Under the pieces are notes generated by a model. The model worked only from the letters and a program-made list of their open reading frames with translations. It had not been told where the DNA came from and ran no database searches. From Gemmata palustris (GTDB taxonomy: Bacteria > Planctomycetota > Planctomycetia > Gemmatales > Gemmataceae), in contig NZ_JAGKQQ010000001.1 in assembly GCF_017939745.1 (NCBI RefSeq), positions 124,001-188,000 of the forward strand: 64,000 nt of DNA. Reading direction: 5' to 3'. This document shows positions 48,225 to 56,634 of this stretch, piece by piece. Every line of letters starts with the position of its first letter. The stretch's first letter is position 1. A program made the position numbers and the translations under genes.

Positions 48225-48866
48225 TTATTCCCCCTCCCGCGCGCCGCCTTCGGGAGACGGCGCCGAACTCGTTTCACTTGTGCTCGGTTCACCCGCAGTT
48301 GCTTCCGCTGGGGTTTCTTCGCTCACGCCTTTCGCGGGAGCGGCGGGGGTGATCGGCGCCGCACTCGCGCTCGGCCCCGGCGCGTAATCCGGGCGCAGCC
48401 CGGCGTAACTCTCCAGTGCCCCGATGCGGCGCGTCAATTCGGTCCGGGAATTGGGTAGGTCGGCTTCGAGGATCGACTTGAGTCGGCGCGACGGCCCCGT
48501 GAACACCTCGTCGACCATTTTGGGGAGCCGACCGATCCACCGGCGCACGGTTTCGACCTTCTCCTCCGCGTGCTCCTGCCTCGCTTTTGCGAGGCGCAGG
48601 GCCTTCTCTTGCACCGTGCAGTCCGGGTCGCGCCCGTCCCAGGTGGGGAACTTGCGCTGGGCCAGTTCCGCCTTCGCGCGCACGACCTCTTCTTCGCAGT
48701 CGCGCACGGCCCGCTGCCAGCGCGCGAGCTGCTCGCCGAGCCAGTCGAACGCGCGGTGGATCTCGAGGTCCACGCCGGCCATCGCCTCGCTCAGCCCGTC
48801 ACCGTAATTGGTGAGGGCCGCGTGCCAGTCGATAACCGCGGCGATGGAGCGGACGTCTGCGGACAT
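48225..48866 (-). CDS. Coiled-coil protein of the WXG100/FtsK locus
   Basis: 213 residues from ATG 48866. Residues 1-~150 are amphipathic helix with heptad-like spacing (DWLGEQLARWQRAVRDCEEE, KALRLAKARQEHAEEKVETV); ~155-213 are Pro/Ala/Ser/Glu-rich and disordered (ASAAPITPAAPAKG). No known family recognised. The long frame upstream of 48866 runs through an inverted repeat and is not coding. It could be a secreted helical substrate or a structural partner. Confidence 0.75.
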   Translation of the reverse strand: MSADVRSIAAVIDWHAALTNYGDGLSEAMAGVDLEIHRAFDWLGEQLARWQRAVRDCEEEVVRAKAELAQRKFPTWDGRDPDCTVQEKALRLAKARQEHAEEKVETVRRWIGRLPKMVDEVFTGPSRRLKSILEADLPNSRTELTRRIGALESYAGLRPDYAPGPSASAAPITPAAPAKGVSEETPAEATAGEPSTSETSSAPSPEGGAREGE

Positions 48867-48891
48867 GGTCGGCTTCCGTCGAAAGTCGTCG

Positions 48892-48960
48892 AGTCGTAAA
48901 GTCGAAAGGTCCGAAAGCCACGAGGAGGTTTTCGACTGTACGACCTTCGACTTTACGACT
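48892..48960. repeat. Imperfect inverted repeat between WXG100 and coiled-coil genes
   Basis: AGTCGTAAAGTCGAAAGGTC (48892-48911) pairs with GACCTTCGACTTTACGACT (48942-48960) with one bulged base; loop about 30 nt. It separates the first and second genes of the locus and could attenuate or process the message. Confidence 0.75.
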
Positions 48961-48970
48961 TGGGACAAGG

Positions 48971-49243
48971 CTATCGTTGGGACAGGTACTCTTCGATCCG
49001 CTCGGCCTTGCGGAGAAGGAACGGGATGTGCTCACCGGACACTTCCAAGAAGCGCTCCAGGACGAGCATCGTGGCTTCAAATTCTTGCCGGAAGCGGTCG
49101 TGTTCTTGGTCGCGCCAACTGTCGCCGAGGGCCATGAGTTGGCCGTGGAGCCCGGCGAGGGCGGACTGCATGTCGGCGTTGAACCGCTTCAAGTTGCTGG
49201 CGAACCGTCGCACTTCGGCGGGGTCCACGATGGCCTGCGACAT
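48971..49243 (-). CDS. WXG100-like protein
   Basis: 90 residues from ATG 49243. Two helices are joined at LGDSWRDQEHDRFRQEF (~39-55), where W43-R-D replaces the canonical W-X-G turn. Size, the helix-turn-helix hairpin with a central Trp, and the Phe/Leu pattern (FNADMQSALAGLHGQL) match the WXG100/ESAT-6 superfamily (PF06013). The C-terminus (ERIEEYLSQR) has no clear Y-x-x-x-D/E export signal. It is the first gene of the run that ends with the FtsK/SpoIIIE ATPase. The longer upstream frame crosses a terminator hairpin and is not coding. Confidence 0.8.
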   Translation of the reverse strand: MSQAIVDPAEVRRFASNLKRFNADMQSALAGLHGQLMALGDSWRDQEHDRFRQEFEATMLVLERFLEVSGEHIPFLLRKAERIEEYLSQR

Positions 49244-49299
49244 GGCGCGAACTCCTTCGTGCAAATGACGTGTGGGCCGCGAGCGGCTACTCCATAATA

Positions 49300-49334
49300 C
49301 CACGGCCGCGCCAAATGTGTTGGCGCGGCCGTGG
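49300..49334 (-). terminator. Terminator hairpin between giant WD40 gene and WXG100 gene
   Basis: CCACGGCCGCGCCAA (49300-49314) pairs perfectly with TTGGCGCGGCCGTGG (49320-49334), 15-bp stem and 5-nt loop, 25 bp after the WD40 stop. It separates the two minus-strand units, so the WXG100 locus needs its own promoter between 49244 and 49299. Confidence 0.75.
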
Positions 49335-49358
49335 GGTTTCACGTTTGGCCGGGGCCGG

Positions 49359-52300
49359 TTACGGCAGCTCGAGCACATACGCGGTGCCGTCGGCGTTGGC
49401 GGTCACGACGGACTTGCCGTCCGGGGTGTAAGCGGCCCCGTTGATCGCGACCGGCACCGCCCACGTGCGGAGCTCCGCGATCTTCTTGTCCTTGAACTCG
49501 GTCAGCGACCACGCCTTGATTTCGCGGTCGTTACTGATGGTGACGAAGGTCTTGCCGGTCGGCGACACGATCAGCGACCGCACGCCGGTCTTGTGTGCCT
49601 TACCGTCCGCGATCACGTCCCGCTTCTCGATGTCGCCGATCTTCACCAGCCCCTCGTCGTCGACCCCGACGAGGTACTTCTTGTCGGCGGTGACGCCGAG
49701 GTCCGCGAAGCCGCGCTGGAACAGTGCCCAGTCGCCTTTAATTCGTTCCTTCTTGGCCAGATCGAAGATGCGGACGGTACCGGCGTTGTCGCCGGCCACG
49801 GCCCACGCCAGATCCGGCGTGAACGTCGCCGACCGGACGTCCCGGTTCGTATCGGGAACCGATGCGAGCGGCTTGCCCTTCGCGTCGTAGAGTTCGTAAG
49901 TGTTGTTCTTCAGTTCGCCGACCGACTGGCGCGAGGCCCACGCGCCGACCTTCGCGCCGTCGGCCGAGGCCACCACCGTGTACACTTCGCCGGTCGGGAC
50001 CGCTTCGCCCGCGCGGGGCGGGGTGGTGCCCCAGAAGTGGAGCCGGCCGACGGTGCCCGTCGGGACGCGCCCGCCCATGACCACGCCGTCGTTGCCCAGG
50101 AACGCGATCGCGAACGGCGTGTCCGCGTTGCCGACGAGCGTGGCCACTTCTTTGCCGGTCGCGACGTCCCAGATCTTGATCGTCTGATCGGTGCCGGCCG
50201 TGGCCACGAACTTCCCGTTCGGGCTGACGGCCACCGCGTTCACCGCGAGCACGTGCCCGCCGGCCGCGCTCGCCCCGTCCAGCGGCGGGAGCTCGAAGAC
50301 GCGGAGCGCGTTGTCCTTTTCCGAGGCGACGGACGCGACGAACCGCCCGTCCGGGCTGAACGCGACCGACGTGACCCAGTCCGTGTGCCCGCGGAGCCCG
50401 CGGACCTCGGTCTTGGTTTGCACGTCCCACACGCGCACGACCGCGTCCGCCCCGGCCGCCGCGACGAACCGCCCGTCCGGGCTGAAGCAGACCGTGGACA
50501 GCGGCGAGAACCCGGTCGCGCTGTTCGGCACCACCTGGCCCTCGAACTTTACGAGCTGGGCCAGTGTGCCGGTCTCGCCGACGGACCAGACGCGCAGCGC
50601 CCCGTCGCCGCCGACGCTGGCGAGCCGGCTCCCGTCCGGGCTGTAGCAGACGCAGGTGGTCCCGGCCATGTGCGCGCCCTGCGCGGACAGTTCCTTCGGC
50701 GTGCTCCCGGTGACGTCCAGGATCGCCAGCCCGCCGTCCGCGATGCCGACCGCGACGTGCCGGCCCCCCCTACGAACCGAAACGGCACACGCGGCCTTGC
50801 GCGACACCCATTTCCAGACTTCCTTGCCGGCCGCGTCGAATCCCCGGACGGTCGCGTCCGCCGAGCCGGACACCACGAGGTTGCCGTCCTCGCTCGCCGC
50901 GACCGCGAGCACCGCCAGGTTGTGGCCGGCCAGTTCCTTCGCGACCTTCTTCCCGCTCACGTCCCACACCTTGACGATCTTGTCGCCGCCGCCCGCGACG
51001 AGCAGGTTGCTGTCCGGGAGGAACGCGAGCGCGGTCATCGCGGCGCCCGCGTCGAGCGTCGCTTCGAGTTTGCCGGTCTCCGGGTCGTACACGCGGACCT
51101 TCTTGTCCGCCCCGGCCGCGGCCACGCGCTTCCCGTTCGGCGAGACCGCGACCGCCCACAGCGACTCCGCGGACTCCTTCATCGCCCGGTGGTCGTCCAC
51201 GGTGTTCAGATCCCACACGCGCACGGCGCCGTCATCGGACGCGGACGCGACCTGCTTGCCGTCGCCGCGCACGGCCACTGCGGTGGCCTTCGTCATGTGC
51301 CCCTGGAACGACCGGAGCTGTTTCCCGGAGGTCACGTCCCACACGCGCACCGTCTTGTCCTCGCTGCTGGTGACGAGGAACTTGCCGTCGTTCGTTACGG
51401 CCAGGCCGGTCACGGGTCCGGAGTGCCCGATGAAGTCGCGGAGCTTGGTCGCGGTGTTGCCGGCGCTCGTACCGTCCGGGCCCGGCCCGGCGGTGAGGCG
51501 CACCTTGCCGTCGCGCCCGCCGGAGAACACGCTCGCGCCGTCGCTGCCGAACGCGACGCCCATGACCTCGAGCGTGTCCACCCCCTGCACGCCCATTGCG
51601 ATCTGGTTGGCCTTGGCCTGCGGCACGTACACCGCGATCTGCGAGTTGCTGTCGCCGACCGCGACCAGTTTCCCGTTCGGGCTGAACGCGACCCGCTCGA
51701 TGCGGACGTTGCGCGACGGGCTGGTGTAGACCGCCTTACCGGTATCGAAATCGATCACCCGCAGGACGCCGTCCTCCGAACCGATCGCGAGCAGCTTCCC
51801 GTCCGGGCTGAACGCGAGCGCCTTGATGGGCTTGTCCGTCTTGCCGAGGTTCACGAGCGTCTTGATGGGTTTGCCCGTGGTCGGCTCCCAGGTGTGGACC
51901 TGGTTGCCGCTCGACGACGCGATCACCTTTTCCTTCGGGTGGAACACGACGTCGGTCGTCCCGAGGACGTTGGTGCTGGCGCGCGTGGGATCGTCGGGCT
52001 GGTCGACGTGGCCGCGGTAGGTCGCGACCTCGCGCCCGTTGCCCAGGTCCCAGACCTTCACGTTGAAGTCACGGCTCGCGGACGCCAGGAGCAGCCCGTC
52101 CGGGCTGTACGCGAGGGCGTTCACGCGGTCCGCTTGGCGCATCCGGGACTCGCCCAGGACACGCGCGACGTGCGGCGGGAGACCGGGCGGCAGGTACGGC
52201 AGTTGCCAGCGCGCGTCGCGGAGGTTCCGCAGCGCGGCCTTGAAGTTCTCGCCCTTCGCGGCGTCCTCGGCGCGCTTCGCGAGGTCGTCGGCCTTCCCGA

Positions 52301-52472
52301 GCGTGTCCGCCGGGAACTTGGCTTTGAGGGCCTGTTCGCGCTCGGCCTGGAACTTTTCGCGGAGCGCCTTGACCTCGTCGGCCGTGGGGCCGGTGGGCTC
52401 CGCGGCCACGAGCGGCACCGCGAGCGCGCCGGCGAGGAGCATCAACACGGCGGGTCGAACGACACGAGACAT
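49359..52472 (-). CDS. Exported giant WD40-repeat protein
   Basis: 1037 residues from ATG 52472, with a signal peptide (AVLMLLAGALAVPLVAAEP). A helical segment (~25-100, LREKFQAEREQALKAKF) precedes about 14 WD40-type blades, e.g. VNALAYSPDGLLLASASRDF, LRSFQGHMTKATAVAVRGDG, VVRVWDVQTKTEVRGLRGH and IKIWDVATGKEVATLVG. Two or more propellers are implied. An exported protein-interaction or sensor scaffold, partner unknown. The nearby cytochrome-like and Gfo/Idh genes lie on the same strand. Confidence 0.9.
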   Translation of the reverse strand: MSRVVRPAVLMLLAGALAVPLVAAEPTGPTADEVKALREKFQAEREQALKAKFPADTLGKADDLAKRAEDAAKGENFKAALRNLRDARWQLPYLPPGLPPHVARVLGESRMRQADRVNALAYSPDGLLLASASRDFNVKVWDLGNGREVATYRGHVDQPDDPTRASTNVLGTTDVVFHPKEKVIASSSGNQVHTWEPTTGKPIKTLVNLGKTDKPIKALAFSPDGKLLAIGSEDGVLRVIDFDTGKAVYTSPSRNVRIERVAFSPNGKLVAVGDSNSQIAVYVPQAKANQIAMGVQGVDTLEVMGVAFGSDGASVFSGGRDGKVRLTAGPGPDGTSAGNTATKLRDFIGHSGPVTGLAVTNDGKFLVTSSEDKTVRVWDVTSGKQLRSFQGHMTKATAVAVRGDGKQVASASDDGAVRVWDLNTVDDHRAMKESAESLWAVAVSPNGKRVAAAGADKKVRVYDPETGKLEATLDAGAAMTALAFLPDSNLLVAGGGDKIVKVWDVSGKKVAKELAGHNLAVLAVAASEDGNLVVSGSADATVRGFDAAGKEVWKWVSRKAACAVSVRRGGRHVAVGIADGGLAILDVTGSTPKELSAQGAHMAGTTCVCYSPDGSRLASVGGDGALRVWSVGETGTLAQLVKFEGQVVPNSATGFSPLSTVCFSPDGRFVAAAGADAVVRVWDVQTKTEVRGLRGHTDWVTSVAFSPDGRFVASVASEKDNALRVFELPPLDGASAAGGHVLAVNAVAVSPNGKFVATAGTDQTIKIWDVATGKEVATLVGNADTPFAIAFLGNDGVVMGGRVPTGTVGRLHFWGTTPPRAGEAVPTGEVYTVVASADGAKVGAWASRQSVGELKNNTYELYDAKGKPLASVPDTNRDVRSATFTPDLAWAVAGDNAGTVRIFDLAKKERIKGDWALFQRGFADLGVTADKKYLVGVDDEGLVKIGDIEKRDVIADGKAHKTGVRSLIVSPTGKTFVTISNDREIKAWSLTEFKDKKIAELRTWAVPVAINGAAYTPDGKSVVTANADGTAYVLELP

Positions 52473-52564
52473 GGCGGCCTCACACTCGGAGCTAGGCGCA
52501 GGTGGCTGCGGACCAACGGGGATCAGTATACACAGACGGTTCACCCGGGCGAACGTAACAAGTG

Positions 52565-52648
52565 GCCCCCTTCTCCCGGGACCGCGAGCGCCCCGCCCGC
52601 CTCTTCAATGAGTGCGCACGGTGCCAGTGATTCCGGGAGAAGAGGGGG
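52565..52648. repeat. Imperfect inverted repeat
   Basis: CCCCCTTCTCCCGGGA (52565-52580) pairs with CCGGGAGAAGAGGGGG (52633-52648) with small mismatches. It lies between the cyclase-fold gene stop (52662) and the WD40 start, and probably ends the upstream transcript. Confidence 0.65.
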
Positions 52649-52661
52649 GGCGCGCCCCTTG

Positions 52662-53684
52662 CTACTTGTTCACTTTCTCGCCGGCTTCGCTCAGAGCCAG
52701 TACGCAGAACGCGGTCCCGGCGTTGGCGATGTAGTGGGCCTTATCGTTGTTCAGCGAGCGCGTGTACCACCGGCCGCTCGCGCGCTGGTTGGCCTTCAGC
52801 CACTTCGTCGCGCTCGTGATCGCGGGGTCGTTCGGTTTAGCACCGGCCTGAAGGAGCACGAACGTGACAAAGCCGGTGCCGTAGCCGTCACTGTCCGCGC
52901 CCGGGTCGTTCGGGGTCTTGTTTTCGTCGCGCCGCTTGTACTCGCCCAGTGACGGGAGCGACCACCCGCCGTCCTTGCGCTGCTTCGCTCGGAGCGACGC
53001 GACCGCTTTCTTCTGCTCTTCGGCCGTGAGCAGGCCGTCGAGTTTTGTCGAAGCCCAGAGCAGCATCGCGGTGTGGTGGAGGTCGGGCGCCGGGGTCTTC
53101 TTCAGGTACGCCTTCAGTTTCTCGACACCGGCTTTTGCCGCTTCGGTTTTGACGTAGTCGCCGGGCGCGTAGCCGACTGCGAGCGCGGCGAGTACCGCGC
53201 CGTAGTAGTCATCATGTTCGAGGGGCGGCCAGTCGCACTTCAACCACTTCCAGTCGCCGGTCGTGCGCTGGACCGTCCACATGCGATCGAGGGCAGTTTT
53301 GGTTGTGGTGTGAAGCGTGCCGGTTTGCTGCGCGTCGTTAAACGCGAGCGCAAATGCTGTTGCCACGATGTACGCCTCGCCCTTCGGCTTCCCGCCGGCG
53401 GACCAGCTCGTGACATCGGCTTCGAGGTACTTGCGCACCTCCCTCCAGCCCGCGTCGCCCTTCAGCAGTGGGCGGGCGGTCAGGTAGGGCATATTAGTGT
53501 GGCACGTAATGCAGTTGCGGTCGCGGGTCCAGTTCACGCCGACCCCGTCGAGGTACTCGGCGGCCTTCGCGGGGGAGAACTGTTTCGCGAGCGGCTCGTC
53601 GGACCGCGTGGGCGCGGGTTGGGGGAAGTCGGCCGCTGTGCCCGGTGCCGCGCACAGTAAGAGAACGAAGTAGGTGTATCGCAC
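52662..53684 (-). CDS. Exported prenyltransferase/cyclase-fold protein with one c-type heme site
   Basis: 340 residues. A signal peptide (MRYTYFVLLLCAAPGTAA) is followed by a single CXXCH heme-attachment motif (CITCHTNMPYL, ~58) and then repeats of the squalene-cyclase/prenyltransferase alpha-alpha barrel: AFALAFNDAQQTGTL, RTTGDWKWLKCDWPP, QRKDGGWSLPSLG and QRASGRWYTRSL. No DXDD or DCTAE motif, so cyclase activity is unlikely; a periplasmic polymer-binding or redox role is possible. Combined heme and barrel proteins like this are frequent in planctomycetes. Confidence 0.82.
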   Translation of the reverse strand: MRYTYFVLLLCAAPGTAADFPQPAPTRSDEPLAKQFSPAKAAEYLDGVGVNWTRDRNCITCHTNMPYLTARPLLKGDAGWREVRKYLEADVTSWSAGGKPKGEAYIVATAFALAFNDAQQTGTLHTTTKTALDRMWTVQRTTGDWKWLKCDWPPLEHDDYYGAVLAALAVGYAPGDYVKTEAAKAGVEKLKAYLKKTPAPDLHHTAMLLWASTKLDGLLTAEEQKKAVASLRAKQRKDGGWSLPSLGEYKRRDENKTPNDPGADSDGYGTGFVTFVLLQAGAKPNDPAITSATKWLKANQRASGRWYTRSLNNDKAHYIANAGTAFCVLALSEAGEKVNK

Positions 53685-53786
53685 GGAGAGCCCCTCGGGT
53701 TAAAAGCGAGCGGGGGCGCCGGCCCCCGCTTGAGACGCGGCACGCGGGCGCGGCCAACGGTCGCGCCCGCGGACGTTACCCCGGCG

Positions 53787-55313
53787 TTACGCGATCTCCT
53801 TCAACTCGAAGCCCTTGCGGTACTCGCGGAACAGCATCGCGTTGGCCCGGTCCGCGAGCGCCTTGTCGCGGCCAAGGAACTTCTCCGTTTTCGTGTCAAT
53901 GGAAAGCGTCGGCCCGAAGCGCCCCACCGCGCCGTCCACATCGACCTTGTTCGCTTTCAAATGGGCCAGCATCGTGGCGAAGAACTCGTTCACGTTCTTG
54001 TCGCCGCTCACCTTCGTGTCCTTGCCGATGGCTTGTTCAGCGCCGAGCCGGTAGCTGATGTTCGCGAGGTGGCACAGCGACGCGGAGAGGTGACCTTCGG
54101 CGACCTCACAGTTCAGGTCCTCGGCCTTGCGGCTGCGCACCGCCTTCACGAAGTTGTCGAAGTGGTGCTGGTCGTCGCCGATGAACGCCTCCTTGCCCTT
54201 GTTGTCCTTACCCCAACCGAAGCGCGTGACTTCCTTGCCGGCCTTGTCGTAAGCGATCCCGCCGGCGTAGTTCGGGCACACCACGTAGCCCTCGGTGCCG
54301 ACCCAGATGTTCCCGACCTTTGCACCCTTGTAGTCCTTCGTCTCCAGCCCACGCACCTCGAAGATCATTTTCGCGTCGGTGTAGTCGAACACGCACAGTT
54401 GCGTGTTGGCGGTTTCGCCGTCGTCGGTGTACGCGAAGCGCCCGCCGGCGCTGAACACGCTGTTCGGCATGGTCGTTTTGCCGAGGCCCCAGCGGGCCTT
54501 GTCCATTTCGTGGACGCCCTGGTTGCCGAGGTCGCCGTTGCCGGTGTCCCACATCCAGTGCCAGTTGTAATGGACCGTGCCGTACTTGTCGTTCGGGTTG
54601 TTGCGCTTCGGCATCTTGAGCGGGGCGGGGCCGCACCAGAGGTCGTAGTCCATCGTCGCGGGGGGCTTCTGCTCGCCGGTCTTCAGCCCCACGTCCCCGA
54701 TGCTCTTGCGCGGCTTGTAGCAAAGCCCGATCGCGAGATCGACCGTCCCGAGTTTGCCGCTGCGGACGTAGGCGATCGCGTCGCGCATGCCCGGGTTGCT
54801 GCGGCTCTGGGTACCGACCTGGCAGATGCGTTTGTACTTCCGGGCCGCGGCGCTCATGATCGCGCCTTCGTGGACGTTGTGCGTCGCGGGCTTCTCGACG
54901 TACACGTCCTTGCCGTTCTGCATGGCCCACACCGCCATGAGCGCGTGCCAGTGGTTCGGCGTCGCGATCGACACCACGTCAATGTCCTTGTTCTCGATAA
55001 CCTTGCGGATGTCCTTTTCGTACTGCGGGGCCTTGCCCTGCTTGCCCTCAATGGCCCGCATCGCGTTCCCGATAACGGCCTCGTCGCAGTCGCAGACGGT
55101 GGTGATTTCGCAGTTGTTCTTGCCGAGGAACCCGGACACGTGGCTCATCCCGCGCCCGTGGACACCCACCACCGCGACCCGCAGTTTGTCGGCCTGTGCC
55201 TTCGCTTTGGCCGCGGCGGGCTTGTCTTCGGCGCGGCCCACCGAACCGGCAGCCGCGGCAGCAGCGATGAGGGCGGAACGGTGAACGAACTCGCGTCGGT
55301 TGAAGAGACTCAT
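53787..55313 (-). CDS. Gfo/Idh/MocA oxidoreductase, Tat-exported
   Basis: 508 residues from ATG 55313. The Tat signal is NRREFVHRSALIAAAAAAGS (5-24). The NAD(P)-binding motif is LRVAVVGVHGRGMSHVSGFL (~45-64), then VVSIATPNHWHALMAVWAMQ and the VYVEKPATHNVHEG catalytic-lysine region (~140). C-terminal domain GNGDLGNQGVHEMDKARWGL is typical of the planctomycete-expanded branch. Substrate is probably a sugar derivative in the periplasm. The frame upstream to 55520 is not protein-like. Confidence 0.9.
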   Translation of the reverse strand: MSLFNRREFVHRSALIAAAAAAGSVGRAEDKPAAAKAKAQADKLRVAVVGVHGRGMSHVSGFLGKNNCEITTVCDCDEAVIGNAMRAIEGKQGKAPQYEKDIRKVIENKDIDVVSIATPNHWHALMAVWAMQNGKDVYVEKPATHNVHEGAIMSAAARKYKRICQVGTQSRSNPGMRDAIAYVRSGKLGTVDLAIGLCYKPRKSIGDVGLKTGEQKPPATMDYDLWCGPAPLKMPKRNNPNDKYGTVHYNWHWMWDTGNGDLGNQGVHEMDKARWGLGKTTMPNSVFSAGGRFAYTDDGETANTQLCVFDYTDAKMIFEVRGLETKDYKGAKVGNIWVGTEGYVVCPNYAGGIAYDKAGKEVTRFGWGKDNKGKEAFIGDDQHHFDNFVKAVRSRKAEDLNCEVAEGHLSASLCHLANISYRLGAEQAIGKDTKVSGDKNVNEFFATMLAHLKANKVDVDGAVGRFGPTLSIDTKTEKFLGRDKALADRANAMLFREYRKGFELKEIA

Positions 55314-55679
55314 TGGCAGCTTCCCCGGCCCGCGGGCCGGACATGAGGAGGAGAGAGTTCGAGCGCGGACAACGTCCACCCACTTTAATCGGGCGCGCGG
55401 GGGCGAAGCAACAACGCGCTTCCAGAAGTGCGTGTGGTGCTTCGGTGGTGGAACGTATCGGTACGGGGACGTGGGTCGCGAACGTGCCGCGGGTGCTCCG
55501 ATGATTCTATTTTCTCCCACCGCGCAACATGCCCGTGGTCACGGTCTGAAACACAGGCCGTGACCGGTCCGTTCGTGCCACCGGCCGGTGGTGAAAAGGG
55601 ACCCATCCCCGCCCCATTCACGGACGTCTCACGGGGCGCGCTGCGCGCGACAACATCCCACGTTCGCCACCGCTCTCGA
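55314..55679. other. Intergenic region without gene; one hairpin
   Basis: Nothing coding is visible. GGTCACGG (55537-55544) pairs with CCGTGACC (55558-55565), 8-bp stem and 13-nt loop. The minus-strand promoter of the Gfo/Idh gene must lie at its left end. Confidence 0.5.
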
Positions 55680-56050
55680 CGCTACGAGGCACACGCCGAT
55701 ACCGGCCCGATTCGCCACCGCGCTGGCGATCGTCACACCGCTGTGCCGTCGGGCTCGGCTCCCCGCCGTTGTTGGGCTGTTAGCAGCGGGTGTGATCTTC
55801 GGTCCGTACTGCCTCCCGGTGGCCCCGAAGAGCGGACAGGTGGCCCACTTTTTTGCCGAGATCGGCAAACTCCTGCTGGTGGTCTTCGCTGGGTTGGAGA
55901 TCGATCTTGTTCTGTTTAACCAAACCTGGGCTGGCCCGCCGGGTTCGGAGCGCTCACCTTCGCTCTCCCACTCGGAGCGGGTCTCGTGGGCCGCCTCGCG
56001 GGATACCAGTGGGTCGGGCACTGCTGATCGGCTCCTTGTTGACCTCCTAA
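55680..56050 (+). pseudogene. Frameshifted remnant of a Kef-type cation:proton antiporter
   Basis: A truncated N-terminal part of a CPA2/Kef antiporter. Frame one reads RRARLPAVVGLLAAGVIFGP, VAHFFAEIGKLLLVVFAGLE, then IDLVLFNQT to about 55925; a second frame then continues the family sequence as GFGALTFALPLGAGLVGRLA to about 56025; a third gives ALLIGSLLTS before sequence homology ends at about 56050. Two frameshifts and loss of about 80 percent of the protein show it is dead. Confidence 0.8.
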
Positions 56051-56634
56051 AGCTTCACAGATCACTGAATGATGACACTCACCCAGAGAACCTACTTCGT
56101 TGGGCACCGTGATCGGCGAGGTAGCGAATTACATTTGGTGAAGTGTGTGGGTAATCTGCGCAAAGGTCGAGGGCCGTTTTGCCGTCAGTAGTTGTCTCGT
56201 TAATATTATGAATGTAGGGGGCCAAAGTTGCGACAACTTCAGCTGGGGCACCATTGGCGCACGCCTCGTGAAGGTAATTGCGGCCTAATGTTGGAGTGCG
56301 ATCGTTCGGGTCCATCCCGGCCCCGAGAAGTTGTTCGAGTATTTCCCGCGCGTTCCCGTTCTCAACGTCGTGAATGGCTGCGCTCAGCGCGGCATCAAGT
56401 ATATCGCGGGGGCTCGGCCAGTCATCTTTATTTGGCAACCCGCGCATGAGCGCGGTGCCAACGTCGTCAGGTCGAGATAGCTTCACTGCCGCAAATAACG
56501 TCATCAAAACTCCGTGATTGATTAGGAGCGAGACAATTGGCTCGATTACATACGGCGGCCTCGTGTAAATTGCTAGATCGATAGGGTTGATTTTGCCTGT
56601 AGGGGGCCATATGTGTGTGCCATGTGACAGTAAT

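Noticed and set aside
49272-52952. 1226-codon open frame on the plus strand
   Set aside because: It is the antisense of the WD40 gene; high GC keeps the frame open. The translation is Arg/Asp/Val-rich and shows no domain.
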